A stretch of DNA of 64,000 nucleotides. It comes from Shewanella japonica. Its GTDB lineage: Bacteria; Pseudomonadota; Gammaproteobacteria; Enterobacterales; Shewanellaceae. Of the stretch, positions 1 to 8,489 are shown one piece after another (the first letter of the stretch is position 1; the number at the start of each line of letters is the position of its first letter). The notes under the pieces were generated by a model. That model saw only the letters and a program-made list of their open reading frames with translations, made no database searches and was not told the origin of the DNA. The DNA lies in the NCBI RefSeq assembly GCF_002075795.1, contig NZ_CP020472.1:3393001-3457000 (forward strand). Direction: 5' to 3'. Made by a program: the position numbers and the translations under genes.

Positions 1-17
1 CCACAAGAAATACTTCT

Positions 18-44
18 GGCAACCCATTGGGTTGCCATTTTTTT
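18..44 (+). terminator. Rho-independent terminator, tail of a truncated leftmost array copy
   Basis: Perfect 8-bp stem GGCAACCC/GGGTTGCC with loop ATT, then A and seven T. It is the same as the ends of the four complete copies, so it is read as the end of an array unit cut by the window edge. Confidence 0.85.
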
Positions 45-183
45 ATCTGTGCTTTAATTAATACAAAAATCACCCCTTCCATACAAAGCCCGCACGCTTA
101 TGTTGGTATGAGATAGAAAGGAGTGTTAGATAAAAATGCATCTTGGATATAAATAGAATGAAAAGATCATTTTTTTATAAAAT

Positions 184-446
184 CATTGAACCTTTTATTA
201 AACCACCACTCTGAGTAACTGTAGCGAGTTGATAATGGTTAAGTGGATTCTTACTTACCCAACATCTCAAGTTTGATTAGCCCTTCATCACGGCAACATT
301 AAATGATCGCTAACCGAATTAGTTTACGACTGTTTCATTGTTCATCATCATCCCCCTTATTTGGGAACCTGTTAATTCGCTAGCGCTTGATTAACTTATG
401 TCCCGCAAGAAATACTTCTGGCAACCCATTGGGTTGCCATTTTTTT
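184..446 (+). ncRNA. Candidate structured small RNA, array copy 1
   Basis: Conserved core starting at CATTGAACC and ending at the T-run of a strong terminator, which sets the strand. Visible foldings: GGTTAAGT (237-244) with ACTTACC (253-259), leaving GGATTC in the loop; an outer GGGA/TCCC pair (363-366 with 401-404) enclosing GTTAATT/GATTAAC (371-377 with 389-395); and the terminator 420-446. No ORF of useful length. I see no convincing -35/-10 pair at a conserved place, so the 5' end is a guess from where similarity to copy 4 begins. I do not recognise the family. Confidence 0.5.
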
Positions 447-565
447 ATCTGTGCTTTAATCCATACAAAGCCCGCACGCTTATGTTGGTATGAGATAGAA
501 AGGAGTGTTGGTTAAAAATGAATCTTGGATAAAAATGAAATGAAAAGATCATTTTTTTATAAAAT

Positions 566-828
566 CATTGAACCTTTTATTAAACCACCACTCTGAGTAA
601 CTGTAGCGAGTTGATAATGGTTAAGTAGATTCTTACTTACCCAACATCTCAAGTTTGATTAGCCCTTCATCACGGCAACATCAAATGATCGCTAACCGAA
701 TTAGTTTAAGACTGTTTCATTGTTCATCATCATCCCCCTTATTTGGGAACCTGTTAATTCGCTAGCGCTTGATTAACTTATGTCCCGCAAGAAATACTTC
801 TGGCAACCCATTGGGTTGCCATTTTTTT
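566..828 (+). ncRNA. Candidate structured small RNA, array copy 2
   Basis: Almost base-identical to copy 1 over the 263-base core, with the same internal hairpins and the terminator at 802-828. The preceding spacer is about 20 bases shorter than that of copy 1 (a deletion after the previous terminator), which explains the 382-base period. Confidence 0.5.
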
Positions 829-984
829 ATCTGTGCTTTAATCAATACAAACATGACCCTTTCCATACAAAGCCCGCACGCTTATGTTGGTTTGAGATAG
901 AAAGGAGTGTTGGTTAAAAATGAATCTTGGATAAAAATGCATCTTGGATATAAATAGAATGAAAAAATGATTTTTTTATAAAAT

Positions 985-1248
985 CATTGAACCTTTTATT
1001 AAACCACCACTCTGAGTAACTGTAGCGAGTTGATAATGGTTAAGTGGATTCTTACTTACCCAACATCTCAAGTTTGATTAGCCCTTCATCACGGCAACAT
1101 TAAATGATCGCTAACCGAATTAGTTTAAGACTGTTTCATTGTTTGTTCATCATCCCCCTTATTTGGGAACCTGTTAATCCGCTAGCGTATGATTAACTTA
1201 TGTCCCACAAGAAATACTTCTGGCAACCTATTGGGTTGCCATTTTTTT
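985..1248 (+). ncRNA. Candidate structured small RNA, array copy 3
   Basis: Same core, terminator at 1222-1248. Here the terminator stem reads GGCAACCT against GGGTTGCC, so a G-C pair becomes G-U without breaking the stem. In the upstream hairpin, GTTAATT/GATTAAC of copies 1 and 2 becomes GTTAATC/GATTAAC, turning a U-G pair into C-G. Both changes preserve pairing, which favours a functional RNA fold. Confidence 0.5.
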
Positions 1249-1382
1249 ATCTTAAATTCAGCAAATAAAATTTGAGGTTAATCGGGCAAGTTTCGTTCAA
1301 AGCAAGAAGAGTTGGGTTAATTTTAAACAGGTCTCTTTAAGCTAAAAAATTTTTCCTAAAAAATGTATTTTTTTACTCATGA

Positions 1383-1645
1383 CATTGAACCTTTTGTTAA
1401 ACCGCTACTCTGAGTAAGTGTAGCGAGTTGATAATGGTTAAGTGGATTCTTACTTACCGACTATCTCAAGTTTGATTAGCCCTTCATCACGGCCACATTA
1501 AATGATCGCTAACAGAATTAGTTTAAGACTGTTTCATTGTTCATCATCATCCCCCTTATTTGGGAACCTGTTAATCCGCTAGCGTATGATTAACTTATGT
1601 CCCACAAGAAATACTTCTGGCAACCCATTGGGTTGCCATTTTTTT
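1383..1645 (+). ncRNA. Candidate structured small RNA, array copy 4 (different upstream flank)
   Basis: Most diverged copy, same core length, terminator at 1619-1645. The sequence before it (1250-1380) does not match the flank of the other copies, whereas the core does from CATTGAACC onward. It also carries the C-G version of the inner stem seen in copy 3. The flank difference implies either its own promoter or dependence on readthrough; neither can be told from sequence. It ends about 40 bases before the stop codon of the convergent aminopeptidase gene. Confidence 0.5.
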
Positions 1646-1685
1646 GTTCGTTATTTAGCTAAGGAGTATTGAGGTAACTGGAGTT

Positions 1686-3467
1686 TTATGACGTAAGCAT
1701 AACATCCAGTTGTACTTGTAATGATGGGTGATAGCTTGCTCTTGTTTGCTGATAAATATCTGACACAAAATCCACATAGCCAGCAATAAGCAATTCACTG
1801 TAGAGTGGTTTTACAAATTTTGCTCGTCCAATACTTCCTAAGAATTCAGCGACGGTTGGCAGCACTACCTCATAATGGTTTCGAATGGCGACTCTAAGCC
1901 AGTCACATGCAAGCTCTGCATTTTTGCTCTGAGTAAAACCAAAGGTCATATCCAAATCTTTCAACTGAACCTGCGTTAATTGAAATGGCAATTGGTTGAT
2001 AAAATACTGCCAATGGTGCACTCGCCAGCCTGCCACATTCAATTGCTTTGCATGCCCTCCTGCGCAAAATTGTGTTAATGCCGAGGTCACTTTGTCTAAG
2101 CTACTTGATGTTGGGCCCTCGAACCACTCAGGTAGGCCCTCACCATAAACCCAAGTGAGTAATTCACCCTCTGATATTTTGCCGCCATGCTGGGGCAATA
2201 AGGTTTGTTTGGCATACTCTACAAACGTCTCTGTTGTAATAGCCTCAAACTTAAACTGCTGAACATAATTAAATAAGAACACATCAAAATCAGCGCGTCC
2301 TAGCCTCGATTCAAGCTCATGTACAAACATAGAGGCTTTATCATAAGTAAATCGATTAAATGAGTCGTTAGCATCTTGAAACTGGACATTAGCTGGCAAA
2401 GTTTGTGCACTTAGTGGCATTGATAGCATTTCTTCTTTTAAGCGACCATATTCAATCACCCACTCAAGTTCCGCTTGTTCTTGGCCATATATTTTTTCAA
2501 CCAAACGATTGGTGAAATATGTGGTAAAACCTTCATTTAGCCATAAGTCACGCCAGGTTGCATTACTGACTAAATTGCCTGTCCAAGAGTGGGCTAATTC
2601 ATGCGCCACGGTTGACACTAAGCTTTTATCACCTGCAATCAATGTTGGAGTAATAAATGCTAAACGTGGGTTCTCCATTCCACCAAAAGGGAAACTGGGT
2701 GGCAGCACTATCATGTCATAACGATCCCAAGGATAAGGCCCCAATAAAGATTCTGCAGCCACAATCATTGATTCGGTATCTTCAAACTCCTTGAGCGCCT
2801 TATCAAGCATGCCAGGTTCTGTATAAATAGCGCATCGATGGCTAATCTCACCATAAGCTAAATCGCCAACTGCAAGCGCAAGCAAATGAGTTGGAATGGG
2901 TTTTTCCATTTCAAAATAGAATTGACCATCTTGAGGTATAGCAGAAGAATTAGCGGCGCTCATTACTGCACGAAGACCGTTATTAACTTTGACACTCGCA
3001 TTGAAAGTGATTCTGGCCTTCGGGCTGTCTTGCAGTGGGATCCAGCTTCGGGCATTAACAGGCTGAGATTGACTAAATAGATAAGGGTGTTGTTTACCTA
3101 AGGTTTGCTCAGGAGTTAACCATTGTAATCCTTGGGCGCTAGGCGAAGTATGATAATGAATAACCACTTCGGTAATCTCTGTACCGATATCAACAGTGAT
3201 TTGCCCGCCTTGAAACTCGCTTAGGCTTTCATATGAATAGTGACACTGGTTTCCATGGATATCTGTCACTGCATCAATCAACAAATCACGGCTATCTAGC
3301 ACCAAATGCACAGCGGATGTTTGCCGTTTAAATTGCAAATTAACCTGTCCATGAAGTTGCTGTTTGTCAAAGTCAACATCAAGGAAAAGCGTCATATGAT
3401 GCACGATAATGTCATCAGTGTTAGCAACAGAATGGTAGTCACGAGTGAAATCTAATTGTTCAGCCAC
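1686..3467 (-). CDS. M1 family zinc aminopeptidase (leukotriene-A4-hydrolase-like)
   Basis: A 593-residue zinc metallopeptidase that should remove N-terminal residues from peptides. The exopeptidase motif GGMEN lies just before the zinc site HELAH (His289, Glu290, His293), and the third ligand is Glu312 in WLNEGF, the spacing expected for M1 enzymes. The C-terminal third is helical, as in the leukotriene A4 hydrolase subgroup; the length is that of this short subgroup rather than the 870-residue PepN type. No signal peptide is seen, so it is probably cytoplasmic. The start is GTG with AAGGG six bases upstream; a nearby ATG is out of frame. It lies downstream of pstS but is separated from it by a terminator. 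Confidence 0.9.
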   Translation of the reverse strand: MAEQLDFTRDYHSVANTDDIIVHHMTLFLDVDFDKQQLHGQVNLQFKRQTSAVHLVLDSRDLLIDAVTDIHGNQCHYSYESLSEFQGGQITVDIGTEITEVVIHYHTSPSAQGLQWLTPEQTLGKQHPYLFSQSQPVNARSWIPLQDSPKARITFNASVKVNNGLRAVMSAANSSAIPQDGQFYFEMEKPIPTHLLALAVGDLAYGEISHRCAIYTEPGMLDKALKEFEDTESMIVAAESLLGPYPWDRYDMIVLPPSFPFGGMENPRLAFITPTLIAGDKSLVSTVAHELAHSWTGNLVSNATWRDLWLNEGFTTYFTNRLVEKIYGQEQAELEWVIEYGRLKEEMLSMPLSAQTLPANVQFQDANDSFNRFTYDKASMFVHELESRLGRADFDVFLFNYVQQFKFEAITTETFVEYAKQTLLPQHGGKISEGELLTWVYGEGLPEWFEGPTSSSLDKVTSALTQFCAGGHAKQLNVAGWRVHHWQYFINQLPFQLTQVQLKDLDMTFGFTQSKNAELACDWLRVAIRNHYEVVLPTVAEFLGSIGRAKFVKPLYSELLIAGYVDFVSDIYQQTRASYHPSLQVQLDVMLTS

Positions 3468-3544
3468 ATCAAACCCTTATTGGAATTATTATCGGGTTAT
3501 ATTAACTCACTTAGGTCTTTTCATCGAGTCTATTAAACGGACAC

Positions 3545-3571
3545 AAAAAAGCCTCACGAATGAGGCTTTTA
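3545..3571 (-). terminator. Terminator after pstS
   Basis: AAGCCTCA/TGAGGCTT stem with a 4-base loop. Read on the minus strand it is followed by six T, just downstream of the pstS stop, so pstS is probably a single-gene transcript. Confidence 0.8.
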
Positions 3572-3591
3572 GTGTCAAAAGTGGGATTGTA

Positions 3592-4563
3592 TTACAGCTT
3601 AATTCCAGCTTTTTCTAGGTCTTTTGCAACAACACTACGAGGTAGTGGTACGTAACCGTCTTTTTCTACGATTTGCTGACCTTGCTTAGATAACACGTAA
3701 CGGATGAATTCACGATCCATTGGTGATAAATCTTTGTTAGGGTGCTTGTTGATGTAAACATATAGGTAGCGAGATAATGGGTAAGTACCATTTGCAGCGT
3801 TACCTGCTGTTGCATCAATGTATTTAGTGCCTTTCTTAGAGATTGCTACAGCTTTAACACCTGCAGTCTTGTAACCGATACCTGAGTAACCGATTGCATT
3901 AAGGCCTTGAGACACAGATTGAACTACTGAAGCTGAACCCGGTTGCTCGTTTACGTTTGCTTTGAAATCACCTTTACAAAGTGCTTTCTTTTTGAAGTAA
4001 CCGTAAGTACCTGATACTGAGTTACGACCGTACAACTGGATGTCTTTCTTAGACCAGTTGCCGTCTAAACCAACATCACCCCAACGATTTACGTCGTTAC
4101 CGCCACATTTCTTAGTTGACGAGAAGATAGAATCGATTTGCTCGATGCTTAAACCTTCAATTGGGTTATCTTTATGTACGAAAACTGCTAATGCATCGAT
4201 TGCTACACGAATTGCCGTTGGTTGGTAACCGTAATGCTTTTCAAATGCTTCAACTTCGTTAGGCTTCATTTGACGGCTCATTGGACCGAATTGTGAAGTA
4301 CCTTCAGTTAATGCTGGTGGTGCAGTAGAAGAACCAGCAGCTTGAATTTGGATATTTACGTTAGGGTAAATATGTTTGAACTCTTCAGCCCATAACGTCA
4401 TCATGTTAGCAAGTGTATCTGAACCCACTGATGATAAATTACCTGAAACACCACTTGTTTTTTCGTACACAGGTAATGTTTTATCAATTGCTGCCATCGA
4501 TGTTGCTGAAAATACACCAGCTGCAGTAAAGGCAATAGCGCCAACTAGCTGTTTAAGTTTCAT
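3592..4563 (-). CDS. pstS: Phosphate ABC transporter periplasmic binding protein PstS
   Basis: A 323-residue periplasmic protein that captures inorganic phosphate for the Pst transporter. The N-terminus is a typical signal peptide (KLKQ, hydrophobic stretch, cleavage near SMAA). Phosphate-contact features of the family are present: SVGSDT near residue 47, the [11 protein letters not shown] segment near 75, and [12 protein letters not shown] near residue 180. The length suits the PhoX-like PstS subgroup common in marine gammaproteobacteria. It has two Pho boxes upstream and its own terminator. The permease and ATPase genes pstCAB do not follow it, so the rest of the transporter must be encoded elsewhere. 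It could instead act mainly as a high-affinity scavenging or sensing subunit. Confidence 0.93.
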   Translation of the reverse strand: MKLKQLVGAIAFTAAGVFSATSMAAIDKTLPVYEKTSGVSGNLSSVGSDTLANMMTLWAEEFKHIYPNVNIQIQAAGSSTAPPALTEGTSQFGPMSRQMKPNEVEAFEKHYGYQPTAIRVAIDALAVFVHKDNPIEGLSIEQIDSIFSSTKKCGGNDVNRWGDVGLDGNWSKKDIQLYGRNSVSGTYGYFKKKALCKGDFKANVNEQPGSASVVQSVSQGLNAIGYSGIGYKTAGVKAVAISKKGTKYIDATAGNAANGTYPLSRYLYVYINKHPNKDLSPMDREFIRYVLSKQGQQIVEKDGYVPLPRSVVAKDLEKAGIKL

Positions 4564-4607
4564 TGTAATGCTCCGGTATTATAAGCGTTGTTATTTAAGA
4601 CACGCTC

Positions 4608-4663
4608 AGTATCAATTGCTACGATGACAAGTCTATGACCAATATGTGACAGTTGTATGACAA
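4608..4663 (-). promoter_or_regulatory. Two tandem Pho boxes and -10 element of the pstS promoter
   Basis: On the minus strand, TTGTCATACAACTGTCACA (4663-4645) and TGGTCATAGACTTGTCATC (4642-4624) both match the PhoB direct-repeat pattern CTGTCAT-N4-CTGTCAT and are spaced by 21 bases, two helical turns. A -10-like GATACT (4613-4608) follows ten bases after the second box, the position expected for a PhoB-dependent promoter lacking a -35. phoB and phoR are encoded 1.5-3.7 kb away. Confidence 0.82.
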
Positions 4664-4819
4664 TCAACATTTTTGACATTCTTGTTACACCTGCTGCAAC
4701 CCCGCAAATACTAACTTAAAATACTATTTAAACAGTGACTTATAGAGGCTTACTTTATCTTACCCTAAATACACACTCATTTTTTATTGACGTTATATGA
4801 CAATCTTTGTTGATTTCAA

Positions 4820-5776
4820 TTAAAAACGGCGCCCAAAACCGATAATTAAATGCTGCCAATTTAAAAAGCCATACTCAGCATATAAATTCCATTCATTTTT
4901 CGGCCCGAAGTCATAGTTCATACTCAATGACATATTTTTAGTTTCTTCTTTCGCCAAATCGATATCAAATTTCACATCTTCCATTAAAGGCTCAAGCTCT
5001 GTGCCAACAAAGGAGTAATCACCGGTGACATTCTGATCAACACTTTGATGGCTGAATGCTAAAAACCAAGCTAGCTTGTCGGTGCCTACATCAAATCGTT
5101 GCCCTACTCTTACTGAAGCAATTTTAGTTTTAATGACACTATCAGTTGTATTAGTGTTGGCTTTCACTATTGCCCCCACGGCCATCACAATTACAGGAGT
5201 ATCACCAATAATGGGATCTATTTGTCCCGCAAGCACAGTACCGATACCGTAATTTTTAGCGGTATAATTAATAGGAATTGGCAGTACCACGCCATTACAG
5301 GCCTCATCACAAGGCAAACCTTCAACATTATCTAACTTAGCCAAGATATCTTTGTTGCCTTCGGTATACCCCAACAAAGCATAGACATTCCAAAACGGTA
5401 ATATCCACGCATCAATTTTAAGCTGCACACTTCTATCAGAACCTGTAATACTGACATCTTCAGCAGGCACGACGTAATCATTGGGGCCACGAAACCCTAA
5501 TAAACCACCATCTACTTGAACCTCAAAGTCATTAACAGCGATGTAGTCGGCATCAATGTTGTTATAAAAAAGGCTCACGCCTACGGGGATAGGTAACTCA
5601 TAGCCTCGCTCAGTCGCTTTATCAGACAATAAGGGTAAACCACTCCAGTGAGAAGGCTTAGTCTGTTGTTGTACCACAGTGTTAACATCGTTGTTGGCAT
5701 TAGCAGTAAAACTAACACCTGAAAGTAAAACACTGGCCAATAACACCGATTGAGATTTAACTGAGTAATTAAACAT
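4820..5776 (-). CDS. Uncharacterised outer-membrane beta-barrel-like protein
   Basis: A 318-residue exported protein, not assigned to a named family. It has a signal peptide (cleavage near TANA), then many alternating hydrophobic/polar stretches typical of beta strands, and ends in GRRF with a terminal phenylalanine, as outer-membrane barrels do. A short cysteine pair (CDEAC, near residue 155) may form a disulfide in a loop. It sits between phoR and pstS on the same strand. That suggests a role in phosphate-limited growth, but I see no Pho box before it, so the link is positional only. Start ATG with weak CGGAA upstream. Confidence 0.65.
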   Translation of the reverse strand: MFNYSVKSQSVLLASVLLSGVSFTANANNDVNTVVQQQTKPSHWSGLPLLSDKATERGYELPIPVGVSLFYNNIDADYIAVNDFEVQVDGGLLGFRGPNDYVVPAEDVSITGSDRSVQLKIDAWILPFWNVYALLGYTEGNKDILAKLDNVEGLPCDEACNGVVLPIPINYTAKNYGIGTVLAGQIDPIIGDTPVIVMAVGAIVKANTNTTDSVIKTKIASVRVGQRFDVGTDKLAWFLAFSHQSVDQNVTGDYSFVGTELEPLMEDVKFDIDLAKEETKNMSLSMNYDFGPKNEWNLYAEYGFLNWQHLIIGFGRRF

Positions 5777-5974
5777 AATTCCGAAACAAAAGTAATTAAA
5801 TGAGGTTCAGCCAAAACAGCTGAGCGAAAGCGTCACAGAGAAAGCGCCTTGATACATATTGTAGAGCATGTTAATGAATTGCGTGATACTTTACGACTTA
5901 CTCTGAGCGGGGATGTTAACTGCATCACAAGCAGCCTAATCACAGGCAGTTAAAACGATTAGCCTATAAATTAA

Positions 5975-6006
5975 AAAGCTAACTCGCATTGACATGAGTT
6001 GGCTTT
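5975..6006 (-). terminator. Terminator after phoR
   Basis: Minus-strand stem AAGCCAACTC/GAGTTAGCTT (one G-U pair) followed by a T-rich run, 24 bases past the phoR stop codon. Confidence 0.7.
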
Positions 6007-6029
6007 ATTAAATGAAGTAATACTAGCAA

Positions 6030-7337
6030 TTAATTACTTGTGTTGTTTTTTACAACCAAGTTTATGGGGATAATAAAACTAAAACAGCTGCCTTTATCAA
6101 GCTCACTAGTAATGGTTAACTCACTGTAATGATGGCTTAAAGCATGCTTTACAATAGCTAGGCCTAGCCCACTACCGCCCGTCTTACTTGAACGTGCATT
6201 ATCCACACGATAAAAGCGTTCGGTTAAACGATTAATATGCTGTGGAGCAATACCAAGACCTGTATCAGTCACACTAAATTGGGCGCCTGCTGGTACCATT
6301 TCCCAGCGCACAGTCACCTTACCACCAGGCTCGGTATAACGAATCGCATTAGAGATTAAATTTGTGCACGCGCTACGTAATTGTAGCTCGTTACCGTGGC
6401 AATCTAAGCCGTCTTCGCAATAAAAAGATAAATCATATTGATCAAGGGCTAGCGCTGAAGCTTCATCTTTTAAGATATCTAACATCGCTCTCATATTGAT
6501 GGTTTTTTCCAAATCAATATCGGCACCATCTTCGATACGAGACAAAGCTAACAATTGCTCGACCATTGATTGCATACGTCTTGTTTGTTGTTGCATCAGA
6601 TTCAATGGTTTATGGTTCATGCTGTCTGGCTCTTCCATGCTTTGCATGATTTCTAAATAGCCTTGAAGCACTGTTAGCGGTGTCTTAAGTTCATGGGATA
6701 CATTCGCTACAAACTCTTTTCGCATCCCTTCTAATTGATTAATTCGTGTGACATCGCGAGCGATTAATAATAATTGCCTGTCACCGTAACTCATTAAGCG
6801 GATTTCTAATAAACGCTGCTCTGACACTGGAGATGCCAATTCAAGCGGTTCATTAAATTCACCTTTTTTAAGGTATTCAGAAAAATCTGGGTGACGGATT
6901 AAATTATCGATTCTTTGACCATTATCTTGCGGCCAAACAAACCCTAAAATCAGTTGAGCAAGCTTGTTACACCATAGAATATTCAACTCGGAATCTAGTA
7001 CAACTGCAGCATCAGGCAGTGCTTCTGCACCTTGTCTAAAGCGGCTCAATAACGAAGCGAGTTGGCCGACTCTACGACGGTTTTTACCTTGTAAGCGATA
7101 GATACCATTGAAAATACCTTCCCAGCTACCCGTCCCTTGAGGAGGCGTTAATTTTCTGTCTTTCCAAAGCCAAAAATTAAGACGACTAATTTGTCGGTAA
7201 TGCCATCCTAATAAAAGAATACTGCCGATAATAAGGGTGAGTGCGACTTGATTTATCAATAAGCCGATAAGGGCGAATACAAGCTCAATTCCGAGGAGCC
7301 GTAATAGCAAGCGAGATCCTGAATAAGATCGAAACAT
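6030..7337 (-). CDS. phoR: Phosphate regulon sensor histidine kinase PhoR
   Basis: A 435-residue membrane kinase that phosphorylates and dephosphorylates PhoB according to phosphate supply through Pst/PhoU. Two closely spaced N-terminal membrane segments (about residues 10-45) have no large periplasmic sensor, as is usual for PhoR. A PAS domain follows (about 95-205), then the HisKA phosphoacceptor box NVSHELKTPL near residue 213, and the ATPase lid and boxes (NLISNAIRYTEPGG, DTGLGIAP, GSGLGLAIVKH). It lies 215 bases downstream of phoB on the same strand, a wider gap than in most phoBR operons. Confidence 0.95.
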   Translation of the reverse strand: MFRSYSGSRLLLRLLGIELVFALIGLLINQVALTLIIGSILLLGWHYRQISRLNFWLWKDRKLTPPQGTGSWEGIFNGIYRLQGKNRRRVGQLASLLSRFRQGAEALPDAAVVLDSELNILWCNKLAQLILGFVWPQDNGQRIDNLIRHPDFSEYLKKGEFNEPLELASPVSEQRLLEIRLMSYGDRQLLLIARDVTRINQLEGMRKEFVANVSHELKTPLTVLQGYLEIMQSMEEPDSMNHKPLNLMQQQTRRMQSMVEQLLALSRIEDGADIDLEKTINMRAMLDILKDEASALALDQYDLSFYCEDGLDCHGNELQLRSACTNLISNAIRYTEPGGKVTVRWEMVPAGAQFSVTDTGLGIAPQHINRLTERFYRVDNARSSKTGGSGLGLAIVKHALSHHYSELTITSELDKGSCFSFIIPINLVVKNNTSN

Positions 7338-7552
7338 AAGTAGCCTAAAATTAATGTAAATAATCCAGTTTGCGGATTATTACCTAATTGTTGGTAGGTA
7401 AATATTGGCTCACAAGATAGCGTAAAATGAAATCTCTGACCACGACTAATTGTTAAAAAACCACTGAGAGATTGTAAAATACAACAACATACTCCTTATG
7501 TCGTTACTCAATGCAATCTACTGCAGTAGTTTTTTATCTGCGGCTTTAAATA

Positions 7553-8242
7553 TTACATTCTGGTCGAAAAACGGTAACCAGCACCACGAACGGTTTGAAT
7601 TAACTTATCATGCCCAGAGTCTTCAACCGCTTTACGTAAACGACGAATATGTACATCAACAGTTCTGTCTTCTACATAAACATTCGTGCCCCACACATTA
7701 TCTAATAGCTGTTCACGGCTATAGACACGCTCTGGGTGAGTCATAAAGAAGTGCAGCAATCTAAACTCGGTTGGCCCCATGTCTAGAACCGACTCGCCTA
7801 CCGAAACGCGATGACTGACAGGATCCAGTAACAATCCTTGCACATCAATGGTTTCTTCTAGACGCGTAGGTGCACTACGACGTAAAACGGCTTTAATACG
7901 TGCCACAAGCTCTTTAGGAGAGAAAGGTTTAGTGATGTAATCATCAGCTCCCACTTCTAAGCCTTTTACCTTATCTTCTTCTTCACCGCGAGCAGTTAGC
8001 ATGATGATAGGAATTTGACGTGTAAATTCATCTTGCTTTAAGCGTTTAGCCAATTGTATGCCACTGCCGCCAGGGAACATCCAATCCAACAGGATGAGAT
8101 CCGGGTAAGGCTCTTGCAATAGCTCAACGGCTGAATCAAAGTCTTCAGCAGCAGATGTGGTAAAACCATGTTGTTCCATAACAAAGGTCAGCATCTCACG
8201 AATGGCTGACTCATCTTCTACAATTAAAATCTTAGCTGTCAT
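7553..8242 (-). CDS. phoB: Phosphate regulon response regulator PhoB
   Basis: A 229-residue OmpR-type regulator. The receiver has the acidic pair E9-D10, phosphoacceptor Asp53 in LLDWMFPG, a conserved Thr in MLTARGE and Lys in YITKPFSP. The C-terminal winged helix ends in the conserved VRGAGYRF signature. Phosphorylated PhoB binds Pho boxes such as those upstream of pstS here. It is the first gene of phoB-phoR. A Pho-box-like sequence lies about 100 bases upstream but is oriented away from phoB. Confidence 0.96.
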   Translation of the reverse strand: MTAKILIVEDESAIREMLTFVMEQHGFTTSAAEDFDSAVELLQEPYPDLILLDWMFPGGSGIQLAKRLKQDEFTRQIPIIMLTARGEEEDKVKGLEVGADDYITKPFSPKELVARIKAVLRRSAPTRLEETIDVQGLLLDPVSHRVSVGESVLDMGPTEFRLLHFFMTHPERVYSREQLLDNVWGTNVYVEDRTVDVHIRRLRKAVEDSGHDKLIQTVRGAGYRFSTRM

Positions 8243-8339
8243 AATCTTTTCTGTGTTTAGTAAGCCGCATGAGTATTATTGGTCAGTTTTATTACAGAAA
8301 TATGATCTTAGCACTCAAAAAAGCTATAAAATCATATTT

Positions 8340-8357
8340 TTGTCATAAATCTATCAT
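8340..8357 (+). promoter_or_regulatory. Pho-box-like sequence upstream of phoB, reversed orientation
   Basis: TTGTCATAAATCTATCAT matches the 18-base Pho box at 16 of 18 positions, but on the plus strand, so it points away from phoB and towards the 3' end of the porin gene. Autoregulation of phoB by PhoB is known in other bacteria; with this orientation the site may instead be a coincidence or act at a distance. Confidence 0.4.
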
Positions 8358-8426
8358 TCTTTTCAATCTAACTTGTTAACAGTGCAACGTATAGAGAGCT
8401 AACTCACTATTGCTGCAATAAAAAAT

Positions 8427-8448
8427 AAAGGAGACTAACGCCTCCTTT
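8427..8448 (-). terminator. Terminator after the porin gene
   Basis: AAAGGAGG/CCTCCTTT-type stem with a 7-base loop; on the minus strand it is followed by TTTATTTTT, about 40 bases past the porin stop. Confidence 0.75.
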
Positions 8449-8489
8449 ATTATCAAGAATCTAGCTGAAGCATTGATTAAATGCTTAAT

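Larger units (their letters stand above)
1..1647. repeat. Tandem array of ~380-420 bp units, each ending in an identical terminator hairpin
   Basis: No protein gene is visible here. The hairpin GGCAACCCATTGGGTTGCC followed by A and seven T occurs at 18, 420, 802, 1222 and 1619, so the period is 402, 382, 420 and 397 bases. A core of about 263 bases ending at that T-run is nearly identical in four full copies (starts 184, 566, 985, 1383). The first three also share the roughly 120 bases before the core, with small indels; before the fourth core the sequence is unrelated (about 1250-1380). That difference marks the core as the conserved unit. The first 44 bases are the tail of a further copy, so the array continues to the left of the window. 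There are no short spaced repeats as in CRISPR and no transposase. Confidence 0.9.

Noticed and set aside
100-960. Tiny ATG reading frames after AAGGAG in the array flanks (4-6 codons) as leader peptides
   Set aside because: Length and sequence differ between copies, spacing to AAGGAG is long (12 bases), and copy 4 lacks them.
1-1647. CRISPR array
   Set aside because: Units are about 400 bases with conserved interiors and no short direct repeats separated by unique spacers; no cas genes.
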